DNA from: Clostridia bacterium
Lineage (GTDB): Bacteria > Bacillota > Clostridia > Oscillospirales > CAG-272
Reading direction: 5' to 3'
Length of the DNA stretch: 64,000 bases
Assembly: GCA_017621655.1 (NCBI GenBank)
Contig: JAGASS010000033.1
Span: 1-64,000, forward strand
The notes under the pieces are model-generated. The model was not told the DNA's origin and did not search any database. It was given only the letters and a program-made list of their open reading frames with translations. The translations under genes and the position numbers were made by a program. Position 1 is the first letter of the stretch; each line of letters opens with the position of its first letter. Below are positions 16,177 through 25,160 of this stretch, in pieces.

Positions 16177-17934
16177 TATTTTTCTGTTCAGAGTAAATTT
16201 CGGTTCGAAACGTCTTTCGAGCTTTAAGAAGATCGCGTCTGCGTCGATCAATGAGACAACATCCGAAAGAAGCTTTTTCTTTTTGAGCGTTTCCTCAAGC
16301 ACGTCAGCAAATATCCTGACTATCTCCATGCCGGGTTTTTCGGACATCGTGACATAAACTGAGTCTTTTCCGAAATGGAGCTTAATGACTCTCGCACTCG
16401 AGACCTCGGGAAAAGCAAGCTTGATCTTCAAAACCGTGATACCGTCCTCGTTTTTCGATACTGTCGAAAAAGCCGATGCGCGGTAGTAGGTACTGCCGAA
16501 CTGAAGTACGGTATCCGTCCATTTATCTAGGGTCACAGGTATGCGCTTGATGGCCTCTGTCTCTTCAACCTCAAGAAGCAGTGCGCTCCCATCCTTGACC
16601 AAAGTCATCGAACGAATGCCCGTCGCGTAGGTGTTTCTGAGTAACTGCTCTGCGATCGGCAATACTCCGCATGAAAGCGGATTTCCCTTCTTCTGTACGC
16701 CCTTCAGTGGATTCTTGGAATAATCGTCGGCGCTGTAGATCACGCCGATATTCTTTTTAATGTCATGCGGAAGCTTTGGCGGAAGGATTCGGCGCTTGTT
16801 GCCGCCGTTTTTCAGCTCGCGCAGCAGCTTTGAAAGATCCGTTGCTTTAGGTATCGGGCTGAAGCTTGGTGTGTCAAAATACTTAAATATAAGATCATAA
16901 TAACAGCTTTGCTGGAAGAGCTGCTCCAGACCGCCATTCGTTGCAATAACGATTTTCTGCTCCTTCAACACAAGGACGTCCTGACAGAACATTCCGTTGA
17001 ATAAGAAGCTTTTTCTGCCCTTGTCCGCCCAAACGTGATAGCCGTATTCAAACATTCCGTACTCGTCAGGTGTTTTTATCCATGGCATTGTCGACATCTT
17101 TACCCAGCTTTCGGATATTATTCGTTTACCGTCGTAAACGCCGTTATTAAGATAAAGAAGTCCGAGCTTCGCCATATCCTCGCGCGTTAAATATAATCCC
17201 CAGCCGCCGCATTCGATGCCTTCAGGCGAAAGCTCCCAATGGTACTTGGTTATTCCAAGCGGGGCGAACAGGCGATTTTTTAAGTATTTACAAAGTCCCT
17301 CGCCGCTGACCTCCTTGACGATACAAGAAAGAACGTAAGTATTAAGACTGTTATAATTAAACTTTTTGCCGGGTGACGACGCCGCGGTCGATTCAAAAAA
17401 CGCTTTAAGCCAATTCTTTTCAACAACAACACCCGATTCCGCAAAGGATGCTCCTGAGGTCATCGTTAAAAGATGACGCACGGTCAACGATCTGTAGCCG
17501 AGAATTGAGAGCTTCGGTACACGCTTTTCGATAAGCTTCGTCACCTTGCTGTCAAGAGAAAGCTTTCCTTCATCTATAAGCATTCCTATTGCCATTGCAG
17601 TTACAGATTTGCTGAGCGAATGACAGACGTGATAGTATTCCGGTCGATAAGGTCCAAGCTCTGCTTCGCAAATTATCTTGCCGTCCTTGACTATTGTAAC
17701 TCCGTGAAGATCAAGTCCACATTCGTTTACCGCCTCGTCAAGAAACGCAGAGACAACCGAGGAAGGAATGCCAACGCGCTCGGGCACGGCTCTCTCAAGC
17801 GGTTTTACGTTCTTCGTACCGATAGGACACAGCGGCTTTGACATAGTATAGCCAAGATGCGCTTTCATCGGCGAGGATCTGTCAAGAAAACGCCTTGCAT
17901 AACGAAGAAGATTTGCATTTACGAAAATATCCAC
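16174..17934 (-). CDS. Serine hydrolase of the beta-lactamase (class C) family
   Basis: The GTG at 17934 is chosen because AAAGGAGGG lies six bases before it; a TTG 24 bases upstream precedes that site. The protein is about 586 residues. The catalytic domain spans roughly 50-360, with the nucleophile motif S-L-S-K (about 106-109), the tyrosine motif in FNYNSLNTYVL and the third element near SFLFNGMFCQ. A C-terminal beta-rich region of about 200 residues follows, as in several EstB/Pab87-like hydrolases. No signal peptide is visible, so it is probably cytosolic. Members act as esterases, peptidases or amidases and the substrate cannot be assigned. The gene is monocistronic. Confidence 0.85.
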   Translation of the reverse strand: MDIFVNANLLRYARRFLDRSSPMKAHLGYTMSKPLCPIGTKNVKPLERAVPERVGIPSSVVSAFLDEAVNECGLDLHGVTIVKDGKIICEAELGPYRPEYYHVCHSLSKSVTAMAIGMLIDEGKLSLDSKVTKLIEKRVPKLSILGYRSLTVRHLLTMTSGASFAESGVVVEKNWLKAFFESTAASSPGKKFNYNSLNTYVLSCIVKEVSGEGLCKYLKNRLFAPLGITKYHWELSPEGIECGGWGLYLTREDMAKLGLLYLNNGVYDGKRIISESWVKMSTMPWIKTPDEYGMFEYGYHVWADKGRKSFLFNGMFCQDVLVLKEQKIVIATNGGLEQLFQQSCYYDLIFKYFDTPSFSPIPKATDLSKLLRELKNGGNKRRILPPKLPHDIKKNIGVIYSADDYSKNPLKGVQKKGNPLSCGVLPIAEQLLRNTYATGIRSMTLVKDGSALLLEVEETEAIKRIPVTLDKWTDTVLQFGSTYYRASAFSTVSKNEDGITVLKIKLAFPEVSSARVIKLHFGKDSVYVTMSEKPGMEIVRIFADVLEETLKKKKLLSDVVSLIDADAIFLKLERRFEPKFTLNRKI

Positions 17935-18047
17935 TTTTTTCCCTCCTTTTCTTTCCAACTTAATTATATCATATTTTTCGGCAATTTTTATTATTTTTAT
18001 TAAAATTAATAAAATAATTACATTCTGTTTTTTCTTGCCTTTTCCTA

Positions 18048-18076
18048 TTGATTTTTACCCACAATAGGGGTATAAT
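18048..18076 (+). promoter_or_regulatory. Promoter of the Mrp/NBP35 gene
   Basis: TTGATT at 18048-18053, a 17-base spacer and TATAAT at 18071-18076. The gene starts 37 bases downstream with AGGAGG. Confidence 0.75.
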
Positions 18077-18112
18077 ATAATATTGTAGATATAACATTTC
18101 AGGAGGCAAAAA

Positions 18113-18946
18113 ATGTCAGAATGTACACACGACTGCAGCACTTGTGCAAGCAACGGCAGCTGTTCTTCTCAGAAGGAAAGCTTGCTTGCGCCCGCAAATG
18201 CTCACAGTAAAATCAAAAGGGTTATTGGAATCGTCAGCGGCAAGGGCGGTGTCGGAAAATCGCTCGTCACCTCTATGCTCGCTATCACAATGAACCGCCG
18301 CGAGCTTATGACGGGAATTCTTGACGCGGATATTACCGGTCCGTCGATCCCCAAGATCTTCGGCGTAAACGGTCCCGTTAAGGGCGACGACAGAGGTATC
18401 TTCCCCGTCGTTTCCAAGATGGGAACAAAAATTATGAGCTTAAATCTTCTTCTCGATGAGGATACCACTCCCGTCGTTTGGAGAGGTCCCGTTATCGCAG
18501 GAACCGTTAAGCAGTTCTGGACCGACGTTTTCTGGGACGATGTCGACTATATGTTCGTCGATATGCCTCCCGGAACTGGTGACGTTCCGCTTACCGTTTT
18601 CCAGTCGCTTCCCCTTGACGGAATCGTTATCGTTACAAGCCCTCAGGAGCTTGTTTCGATGATCGTTGCAAAGGCGGTCAGAATGGCTAAGCTTATGAAC
18701 GTTCCTGTTCTCGGCATCGTCGAGAACATGAGCTACCTCTCCTGCCCCGACTGCGGAAAGCAGATCAAGTTATTCGGTGAGAGCCACGTTGAGGACGTTG
18801 CAAACGAATACGGTCTTAAGGTGCTTGCAAGGGTACCGATCGATCCCTCGCTTGCAAACCTTTGCGACAAGGGTGCTCTTGAGCTTATGGAATGCGACGC
18901 TATGGAAGCGGCTGCTGATTTCATCGAAGAAACTCTTAAGGTATAA
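18113..18946 (+). CDS. mrp: Mrp/NBP35-family Fe-S carrier ATPase
   Basis: This 277-residue P-loop ATPase has the deviant Walker A motif SGKGGVGKS at 42-50, the DADITGPSIP block and the DMPPGTGD switch near 155. A C-terminal CPDCG pair (about 207-210) binds the bridging iron-sulfur cluster. A cysteine-rich N-terminus (C4, C8, C11, C17) resembles the NBP35-type extension. It is expected to bind and transfer Fe-S clusters to apoproteins (family knowledge). It is monocistronic with a good promoter and a terminator. Confidence 0.93.
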   Translation: MSECTHDCSTCASNGSCSSQKESLLAPANAHSKIKRVIGIVSGKGGVGKSLVTSMLAITMNRRELMTGILDADITGPSIPKIFGVNGPVKGDDRGIFPVVSKMGTKIMSLNLLLDEDTTPVVWRGPVIAGTVKQFWTDVFWDDVDYMFVDMPPGTGDVPLTVFQSLPLDGIVIVTSPQELVSMIVAKAVRMAKLMNVPVLGIVENMSYLSCPDCGKQIKLFGESHVEDVANEYGLKVLARVPIDPSLANLCDKGALELMECDAMEAAADFIEETLKV

Positions 18947-18950
18947 AATA

Positions 18951-18980
18951 AAACGGCTCGTTCGAGCCGTTTTTATTTTT
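18951..18980 (+). terminator. Terminator of mrp
   Basis: AAACGGCTC, loop GTTC, GAGCCGTTT followed by a T-rich tail, five bases after the stop codon. Confidence 0.85.
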
Positions 18981-18987
18981 GAATATT

Positions 18988-19017
18988 AAAGCTCCCGAGC
19001 AGATGCTCGGGAGCTTT
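18988..19017 (-). terminator. Terminator of the parvulin gene
   Basis: AAAGCTCCCGAGC at 18988-19000 pairs perfectly with GCTCGGGAGCTTT at 19005-19017. The position just after the leftward stop codon fits termination of that gene, though the T tail on that strand is short. Confidence 0.7.
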
Positions 19018-19022
19018 CGTTA

Positions 19023-20726
19023 TTACATTTTTCCGCCGAGAGCGAGGAACTTCGCTTCGAGGTCATACTCGAGAGCGTACTTTTCCTCGAGATCCTCGAG
19101 GTGATTCTGATACTCCTCATTTCTCAGAGCTGTATCAGCAGTTACCTTCCAAGCAACCTCGCCTTCACCTACATAGTAGATGAGGTGGTAGCCATACTCG
19201 GTCTTAACAAGCTCAACATCGCCTTCCTTACGAGCTTCGTCGTAGATCCATGCGTCGAACTCTTCAACAGTAGCGTCCTTGAGAGTGTTCTCAATGAGTC
19301 CGCCTTCTTCTGCGCTACCGGTATCATCGGAATGCTCCTCAGCAAGCTTCTTGAAAGCGTCAAGAGTCTTATCGCCCTTGTTATACTCTTCAAGTACCTT
19401 GTCTGCCTTTTCCTTAGCTGCCTTATATGCCTTTTCAAGAGCAGCACCCTTAAGTCCATCTTCGATCTGGAACAGGATGTGGTGTACAGTCTGAGTGTTG
19501 TACTCGTCGATATAAACACCGTTCTCGATCATATATACAGTGTAAGAATAGGAAAGGTTGCTCGAAGAAGTATTCTTCACTTCAAGAACGTAGGAATCGC
19601 CTGCAACGCGGTCTTCGCTGTATGCCCACGCATAGTATTCCTTGGTATCAGCTGCCTCCGCCTTGGTAGTGTTATAGAGAACGCCCTCGGAAACGAACTT
19701 ACCGATAAGCTCATTCTTTTCTTTTTCAGCATCAACTACTGCCTTAGCGCCGGTGGTTGTGCCGCTGGAAGAAGCCGCATCCTTCTTTGCCTTTTCAAGC
19801 TCGTAGATACCGTCCTTGAAGGACTCTAAGGTAGTATGCTTATCCTTGAATTCCTTTGCGGCTGCCTGTGCCTTTGCCTTAGCAGCTTCCTTCTGCTCGG
19901 CAGTAGCGTCCTTAGCATAGGTCTCGGTGAAGGTGTAGTATACGTAGTCTATCTTCTTGAAGGAATCGGGATTCTCATCGCGGTAATCGAGAAGCTTATC
20001 TTCATCGTTGATGAACTTGTCCTCGATGCTCTCAGCGTAATCCTTAACGTATGCTGCTGCGAGAGACTCGATCTTGAGGTATCTTTCAACAGCTGCCTGA
20101 TTTACACCGGGGGTATATGCAGTCTTAAGGTAAGCGTTAACACTGCCTGCGCCGCTTTCAAGAGCGTACTTCTTAAGCTCCTTCATGTAGTTTTCGATCT
20201 CTTCAAGGTCCTTTTCGGTAAGCGCTTCGTCGATCGTTACTGCATGTCCTTCCTTTTCGGAAAGTGCTGCAAGCTGTGCGGAAGCGAGTGCTACATACTG
20301 AGAAAGTCTCGACTCAGCAAGATCACAGAAGAACTTATAGAAGGTCTTGCCCTCGATAGTAGTCTTAGGATTCTGGTTGAGAAGCGATACTGTAGGGTCG
20401 TAGCCGTAGTTGCTTACTACATACGAATAATACTGTCCGAGAGAATCGTAAACCAGGTATGCGTACATTGCGCCGTCTACCTCGATATACTCGTTCTCAG
20501 CAACTTCGTACTTTGCAAGATTCGGTACGGGTGTGGGAAGATTTCCGATAATAATCGTAACAACAAGTGCTATTGCAATAACTGCTGTTATTCCCCATGT
20601 GAGAAGCTTCTTCTTACGCTTTTTCTTTTCCTGAAGCTGGATGATCTGTCTTTTTGAGAGTCTTGCAGTTCCGTTTTCATTTACGTTCTGCGATCTCTCG
20701 TCTCTTACGCGGCTGCCCTTGCCCAT
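19023..20726 (-). CDS. Membrane-anchored parvulin-type foldase (PpiC/SurA-like)
   Basis: This 567-residue protein has a basic cytoplasmic N-terminus and one membrane anchor (about residues 41-61). A long helical SurA-N-like chaperone region follows, and then a parvulin domain. The parvulin core is clear: VHHILFQIEDG (about 415), an alpha-helical insert, FKKLAEEHSDD, EEGGLI and VELVKTEYGYHLIYYV (about 525-540). It should act outside the membrane as a peptidyl-prolyl isomerase and foldase for secreted proteins, like PrsA. Here it is anchored by a helix rather than a lipid, since no lipobox is present. It is preceded by a long structured leader and a strong promoter. Confidence 0.88.
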   Translation of the reverse strand: MGKGSRVRDERSQNVNENGTARLSKRQIIQLQEKKKRKKKLLTWGITAVIAIALVVTIIIGNLPTPVPNLAKYEVAENEYIEVDGAMYAYLVYDSLGQYYSYVVSNYGYDPTVSLLNQNPKTTIEGKTFYKFFCDLAESRLSQYVALASAQLAALSEKEGHAVTIDEALTEKDLEEIENYMKELKKYALESGAGSVNAYLKTAYTPGVNQAAVERYLKIESLAAAYVKDYAESIEDKFINDEDKLLDYRDENPDSFKKIDYVYYTFTETYAKDATAEQKEAAKAKAQAAAKEFKDKHTTLESFKDGIYELEKAKKDAASSSGTTTGAKAVVDAEKEKNELIGKFVSEGVLYNTTKAEAADTKEYYAWAYSEDRVAGDSYVLEVKNTSSSNLSYSYTVYMIENGVYIDEYNTQTVHHILFQIEDGLKGAALEKAYKAAKEKADKVLEEYNKGDKTLDAFKKLAEEHSDDTGSAEEGGLIENTLKDATVEEFDAWIYDEARKEGDVELVKTEYGYHLIYYVGEGEVAWKVTADTALRNEEYQNHLEDLEEKYALEYDLEAKFLALGGKM

Positions 20727-20893
20727 TGTTAAACTCCGTTCTCCGACGTCAAAAATATTTTTTCACCCGTTTCGCCTTTTATCGTCGGTTCAGACGAAAC
20801 GAAATCCGCTTGGACTCCGAGGGGATTGGGCATCCCTTCGTGTTACAAACTTCGATGCGCTTTTGCGCATTTGTCGGGTCATCCCGACAGACA
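20727..20893 (-). promoter_or_regulatory. Structured 5' leader of the parvulin gene
   Basis: The leader of about 165 bases contains three hairpins in transcription order. TGTCGGG/CCCGACA around a 4-base loop lies at 20889-20872. ATGCGC/GCGCAT around a 4-base loop lies at 20870-20855. A longer CGTTTCG/CGAAACG pair lies at 20801-20768. No terminator-like T run is visible. I do not recognise a known riboswitch class. The compactness suggests cis-regulation or mRNA stabilisation (inference). Confidence 0.45.
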
Positions 20894-20899
20894 AGGTTT

Positions 20900-20928
20900 A
20901 TTTTACCATACTTTCCCCGAATAGTCAA
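20900..20928 (-). promoter_or_regulatory. Promoter of the parvulin gene
   Basis: On the leftward strand TTGACT is at 20928-20923, with a 17-base spacer and TAAAAT at 20905-20900. It defines the start of the structured leader. Confidence 0.75.
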
Positions 20929-20993
20929 GCACATTTTTCAACTTAAAGATTTGTTTATACTTATTTTATTTTTCGTTAAATCTTTTTTATCTA

Positions 20994-21022
20994 TGGACAA
21001 AATCGCTTTTGTGTGATATAAT
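20994..21022 (+). promoter_or_regulatory. Promoter of the MBL-fold gene and possibly gltX-glnS
   Basis: TGGACA at 20994-20999, a 17-base spacer and TATAAT at 21017-21022. No terminator is visible before gltX, so it may also serve the two synthetase genes. Confidence 0.65.
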
Positions 21023-21053
21023 GGTTAAGTTAATTATTCCAAGAGGAAATACT

Positions 21054-21673
21054 ATGAAGATATTTAAGTATTCCGTCGGTGCTTTGGGCACGAACGCTTA
21101 TATAATTCTCGACGAAAAAACGATGGAGGCAATGCTTGTCGACCCGGGAGACGAGCCGGACAAGCTTCTGAATGCACTCGAATCAAAGGGCGCGCATCTT
21201 ACTTATATTATTTTGACGCACGCGCATTTCGATCATATTCTGGCGATTCCGAAGATAAAGGAAAAAACGGGTGCTTCCCTGCTTGTCCATAAGGACGACG
21301 CGCCGATGCTTGCCGATAATTCCCTTAATCTTCTTTCAAGGTTTTCAGTAAGAGACATGGCTTTCCCTTCCCCCGACCGTCTTTTGACCGACGGAGATAC
21401 GGTCAAGCTCGGCGACAGCGAGATCGGAATAATTCACACACCGGGTCATACGCTCGGGTCTATCTGCTTATCGGTCGGTGATGACCTGATCAGCGGCGAC
21501 ACTTTATTCCGTGAGAATATCGGACGTTACGATTTCCCCGGCGGTGACTTTGACACGATAATGGATTCATTACAAAGATAAAAGCGCTTGATGTCAAGGG
21601 TAAGATATATCCCGGTCACGGAATGTCAACGACCCTTGAGCACGAGCTTACATACAACACTTATTTGATTTGA
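21054..21673 (+). pseudogene. Frameshifted MBL-fold hydrolase (glyoxalase II-like)
   Basis: The first frame starts at ATG 21054 behind AAGAGGAAA and gives about 175 residues. It has the MBL signature LTHAHFDHILAIP, then TPGHTLGSICL and SGDTLF. It stops at TAA 21579-21581 right after DSLQR. A second frame resumes without a gap as IKALDVKGKIYPGHGMSTTL and ends at 21673, supplying the last metal histidine (PGHG) and the normal C-terminus. One extra base near 21578 would join both halves into a family-length protein of about 206 residues. No -1 slippery heptamer is visible. The cause could be a real mutation or a sequencing error. Family members hydrolyse thioesters such as hydroxyacylglutathione-like substrates. 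Confidence 0.75.
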
Positions 21674-21688
21674 GAAAGGAAAATATAG

Positions 21689-23374
21689 ATGGATTATCAG
21701 CTTTTAGCAGACCTTCTCTATCCCGAAATTACCGAAACGCCCGAGGATATTGAAGCAAAATATCCCCGCCGTGAGCTTCCCGAGGGAGCTAAGGTGACGC
21801 GTTTCGCGCCCAGCCCTACGGGATTCGTACATTTCGGCGGACTTTTCCCGTCGACCGTTGCCGAGCGTCTTGCTCATCAGTCGGGCGGCGTCTTCTATCT
21901 TCGTATTGAGGATACCGACGCAAAGCGCGAGGTCGAGGGTGCGGCAGAGGGACTTATAAAGACTCTTGCAACCTACGGCGTACATTTTGATGAGGGAGCT
22001 ATCCTTGATGAAAACGGCAAGATCGCCGACAAGGGTAACTACGGTCCTTACAAGCAGAGTCAAAGAGGCCCGCTTTACAGAGTTTTCGCAAAGAAGCTCG
22101 TAAGCGAGGGCAAGGCGTACCCCTGCTTTACTACCGAGGAGGAGCTTGACGAGCTTCAGTCGGTAAACAAAAAGGAAGAGATCAAGAATACCGACTGGCA
22201 GGCAGAGGCGGAAAGCCGCCGTGCTGAAATGCTCGCCCGCCGTGATTTTACTATCGAAGATGTCAAGGAGCATCTTGCTGCAAATCACCCCTTCGTTATC
22301 AGAATACTTGCAAATGGCGATCCCGATAAGAGAATGAAGTTCACCGACCTCGTTAAGGGTGCTATCGACGTACCCGAGAACGACGAGGATTTCGTGCTTC
22401 TCAAGAGCGACGGAATCCCGACCTATCACTTTGCTCACGCTGTCGACGACCATCTTATGGGAACGACGCACATAATCCGCGGTGAAGAGTGGCTTCCCTC
22501 TCTACCGAAGCACATTCAGCTCTTCAACTATCTCGCCTTCAAGCTTCCGAAATATATGCACATCTCGCAGATAATGCGTCTTGACGAGAACGGCAATAAG
22601 AAGAAGCTTTCTAAGCGCGATATGGGCGCGAATATGGATGACTATACCGAAATGGGTTACTGTCCCGAGGCAGTCTGTGAGTACGTTATGACGCTTCTCA
22701 ACTCGAACTACGAGGAGTGGCACATGCAGAATCCCGATAAGCCCTATACCGATTTTCCCTTCAATATCAAGAAGATGTCGGTCTCGGGTTGCCTTTTCGA
22801 CTTTGAGAAGCTAAACGACGTTTCGAAGAACATAATCTCCCGTATGTCGGCAGATGACGTTTACGAAAAAGTAGTTAATTGGGCAGAAAAGTTTGACTCC
22901 GAGTTTGCAGACGAGCTCAAGAGCGCTCCCGAGATGTCGAAGAGCATTCTCGCTATCGGTCGCGGCGGAAAGAAGCCGAGAAAGGACCTTACGACCTGGC
23001 GCGACGCTAAGCCGTATATGGGCTTCTTCTATGATAAGTATTTCACCGTTATCGACGAATATCCCGAGAATTTTGACAAAGCGGACATCAAAAACACACT
23101 CGTCAAATTCTCCGAGACATACGATTATGCCGACGATATGAACACATGGTTTGATAAGGTGAAGCAAATTGCTGATTCGCTCGGTTACGCGTCAGATATG
23201 AAGGCGTACAAGGCAGATCCCGACGCATTCAAGGGAAGCGTTGCCGACATCAGTATGTTCATCCGCGTTGCGGTCACAGGCAAGATGAACTCTCCCGACC
23301 TTTACACCGTAATGCAGATAATCGGCAAGGAAAAGACCCTTGACAGAATCAGCAGCATGATAAGCAAGCTCTAA
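21689..23374 (+). CDS. gltX: Glutamyl-tRNA synthetase
   Basis: This 561-residue class I synthetase has the HIGH-type motif FAPSPTGFVHFGGLF (about 39-53) and the KMSKS-type motif KKLSKRD (about 309). The zinc-insert region and the C-terminal anticodon-binding helices lie between and after these. It charges tRNA-Glu, or possibly also tRNA-Gln in non-discriminating forms. Since glnS follows, it is probably discriminating (inference). It is longer than the usual 480-500 residues, mainly through a longer N-terminus and insertions. It starts behind AAAGGAAA and is 13 bases upstream of glnS, so both are cotranscribed. Confidence 0.95.
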   Translation: MDYQLLADLLYPEITETPEDIEAKYPRRELPEGAKVTRFAPSPTGFVHFGGLFPSTVAERLAHQSGGVFYLRIEDTDAKREVEGAAEGLIKTLATYGVHFDEGAILDENGKIADKGNYGPYKQSQRGPLYRVFAKKLVSEGKAYPCFTTEEELDELQSVNKKEEIKNTDWQAEAESRRAEMLARRDFTIEDVKEHLAANHPFVIRILANGDPDKRMKFTDLVKGAIDVPENDEDFVLLKSDGIPTYHFAHAVDDHLMGTTHIIRGEEWLPSLPKHIQLFNYLAFKLPKYMHISQIMRLDENGNKKKLSKRDMGANMDDYTEMGYCPEAVCEYVMTLLNSNYEEWHMQNPDKPYTDFPFNIKKMSVSGCLFDFEKLNDVSKNIISRMSADDVYEKVVNWAEKFDSEFADELKSAPEMSKSILAIGRGGKKPRKDLTTWRDAKPYMGFFYDKYFTVIDEYPENFDKADIKNTLVKFSETYDYADDMNTWFDKVKQIADSLGYASDMKAYKADPDAFKGSVADISMFIRVAVTGKMNSPDLYTVMQIIGKEKTLDRISSMISKL

Positions 23375-23387
23375 AGAGGAAAGTAAA

Positions 23388-25052
23388 ATGGACGAAAATT
23401 TCAAGACAGAAGGCAATTTTATACACGAAATAATTGATAGCGACCTCGCTGAAGGCGTAAACGACACAGTTCACACGCGTTTCCCGCCCGAGCCGAACGG
23501 ATACCTTCACATCGGCTCCGCAAAGGCGATATACATCAACTATTCGACTGCAAAGAAGTACGGCGGCAAGTTCAACCTCCGTTACGACGACACCAACCCT
23601 GCAAAGGAGGACACCGAGTACGTTGACTCGATCTATGAGGATCTTACCTGGCTCGGTGCTAATCCCGACGGCGGCGTTTTCTACGGCTCCGATTACTTCG
23701 ACAAGTGCTATGAGTATGCAGTTAAGCTCATCAAGGACGGCAAGGCGTACGTTTGTGACCTCTCCGCTGATGAGATGAGAGAATATCGCGGAACTCTGAC
23801 CGAGCCGGGCAAAAACAGCCCCTACCGCGACCGTTCGGTTGAAGAAAACCTTGAGCTGTTTGAAAGAATGAAGAACGGCGAATTCCCCGACGGCTCACGC
23901 ACGCTCCGTGCGAAGATAGACATGGCGTCGCCCAATATGAATATGCGCGACCCTGCTATCTACCGTATCGTTCATACGAGCCATCACCGTCAGGGCGATA
24001 AGTGGTGCATCTATCCCCTTTACGACTTCGCTCATCCTATTCAGGATGCACTTGAGGGAATTACCTATTCCCTTTGCTCGATAGAGTTCGAAAATCACCG
24101 TCCGCTTTACGAGTGGGTCGTTGACAACGTAGACGTCTTTTCTCCCAAGCCCAAGCAGAGAGAGTTTGCGCGTCTTAACGTGACATACACCGTAATGAGT
24201 AAGAGATACCTCCGCAAGCTCGTTGAGGAAAAGCTCGTTGACGGCTGGGACGATCCCCGTATGCCTACTATCTGCGGTCTGCGCAGACGCGGATTCACGC
24301 CGTCTGCCATATTCGATTTCGTTCGCCGCGCAGGCGTTGCGAAATCTTACAGCATAGTTGATATTGAGCTTCTCGACTACTGCATCCGCGACGAGCTTAA
24401 CAGAACGGCTGAAAGAAGAATTGCAGTTCTTGATCCCGTCAAGGTCGTTATCACGAACTATCCCGAGGACAAGACCGAATATTTCGAAGTCTCGAACAAC
24501 CCGAACGACGAAAATGCGGGAACGAGAAAAGTTCCGTTCACAAGAGAGCTTTACGTTGACAGAAGCGACTTTGCCGAGGTTCCGCCTCCCAAGTTCTTCC
24601 GTCTCAAGCCAGACGGCGAGGTTCGTCTTATGGGCGCTTATATTATTAAGCTCAATGAGATCGTTAAGGACGAAAACGGTAACGTAGTAGAGCTTCGCTG
24701 CACCGCCGATCTTGAAAGCGGAAACGGAAATCCTGTCGACGGCAGAAAGATCAAGGGTACTATTCACTGGCTCTCGACCTCCTATGCGTCGGACGCAACC
24801 GTTATGCTTTATGACAAGCTCTTCACGATCGCAAACACGGGTGACATTCCCGAGGACAAGACCTACGACGATTATCTCAACCGCGATTCCGCGGTTAAGG
24901 TTGAGGGCGCAAAGGTTGAGCCGTGCCTTATGGACGCAAAGCCGGGAACAAGCTTCCAGTTCGTTCGTACCGGTTACTTTACGCCCGATTCGAAGAATCC
25001 CGGAACGTTTATCAGAACCGTTACCCTAAAGGACGGATTTAAGATTCAGTAA
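23388..25052 (+). CDS. glnS: Glutaminyl-tRNA synthetase
   Basis: This 554-residue class Ib synthetase has the GlnRS-type HIGH motif RFPPEPNGYLHIGSAKAI (about 26-43) and the KMSKS-type VMSKRYLRKLV (about 267). The C-terminal beta-barrel anticodon domain follows (LYVDRSDF, LKPDGEVRLMGAY). The length matches the family. It attaches glutamine to tRNA-Gln directly, so this organism need not rely only on GatCAB for Gln-tRNA. GlnRS is patchy in Clostridia and is generally of transferred origin in bacteria (family knowledge). It forms a two-gene unit with gltX. Confidence 0.96.
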   Translation: MDENFKTEGNFIHEIIDSDLAEGVNDTVHTRFPPEPNGYLHIGSAKAIYINYSTAKKYGGKFNLRYDDTNPAKEDTEYVDSIYEDLTWLGANPDGGVFYGSDYFDKCYEYAVKLIKDGKAYVCDLSADEMREYRGTLTEPGKNSPYRDRSVEENLELFERMKNGEFPDGSRTLRAKIDMASPNMNMRDPAIYRIVHTSHHRQGDKWCIYPLYDFAHPIQDALEGITYSLCSIEFENHRPLYEWVVDNVDVFSPKPKQREFARLNVTYTVMSKRYLRKLVEEKLVDGWDDPRMPTICGLRRRGFTPSAIFDFVRRAGVAKSYSIVDIELLDYCIRDELNRTAERRIAVLDPVKVVITNYPEDKTEYFEVSNNPNDENAGTRKVPFTRELYVDRSDFAEVPPPKFFRLKPDGEVRLMGAYIIKLNEIVKDENGNVVELRCTADLESGNGNPVDGRKIKGTIHWLSTSYASDATVMLYDKLFTIANTGDIPEDKTYDDYLNRDSAVKVEGAKVEPCLMDAKPGTSFQFVRTGYFTPDSKNPGTFIRTVTLKDGFKIQ

Positions 25053-25083
25053 TCTCATCTTCTCAAATACAGCTTCAGCAAAC

Positions 25084-25113
25084 ATCGGCAGAGAAATTGC
25101 TTCTTCTGCCGAT
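25084..25113 (+). terminator. Weak terminator hairpin after glnS
   Basis: ATCGGCAGA at 25084-25092 pairs with TCTGCCGAT at 25105-25113 and is followed by TTATG only. The tail is short, so termination may be partial. Confidence 0.5.
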
Positions 25114-25160
25114 TTATGCTATCATGAGTTGACGGAAACAGTGTTGAAAGGTGTGATAAA

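Noticed and set aside
21570-21590. Programmed -1 frameshift in the MBL gene
   Set aside because: The sequence ACAAAGATAAA has no X-XXY-YYZ heptamer and no clear downstream stimulatory hairpin.
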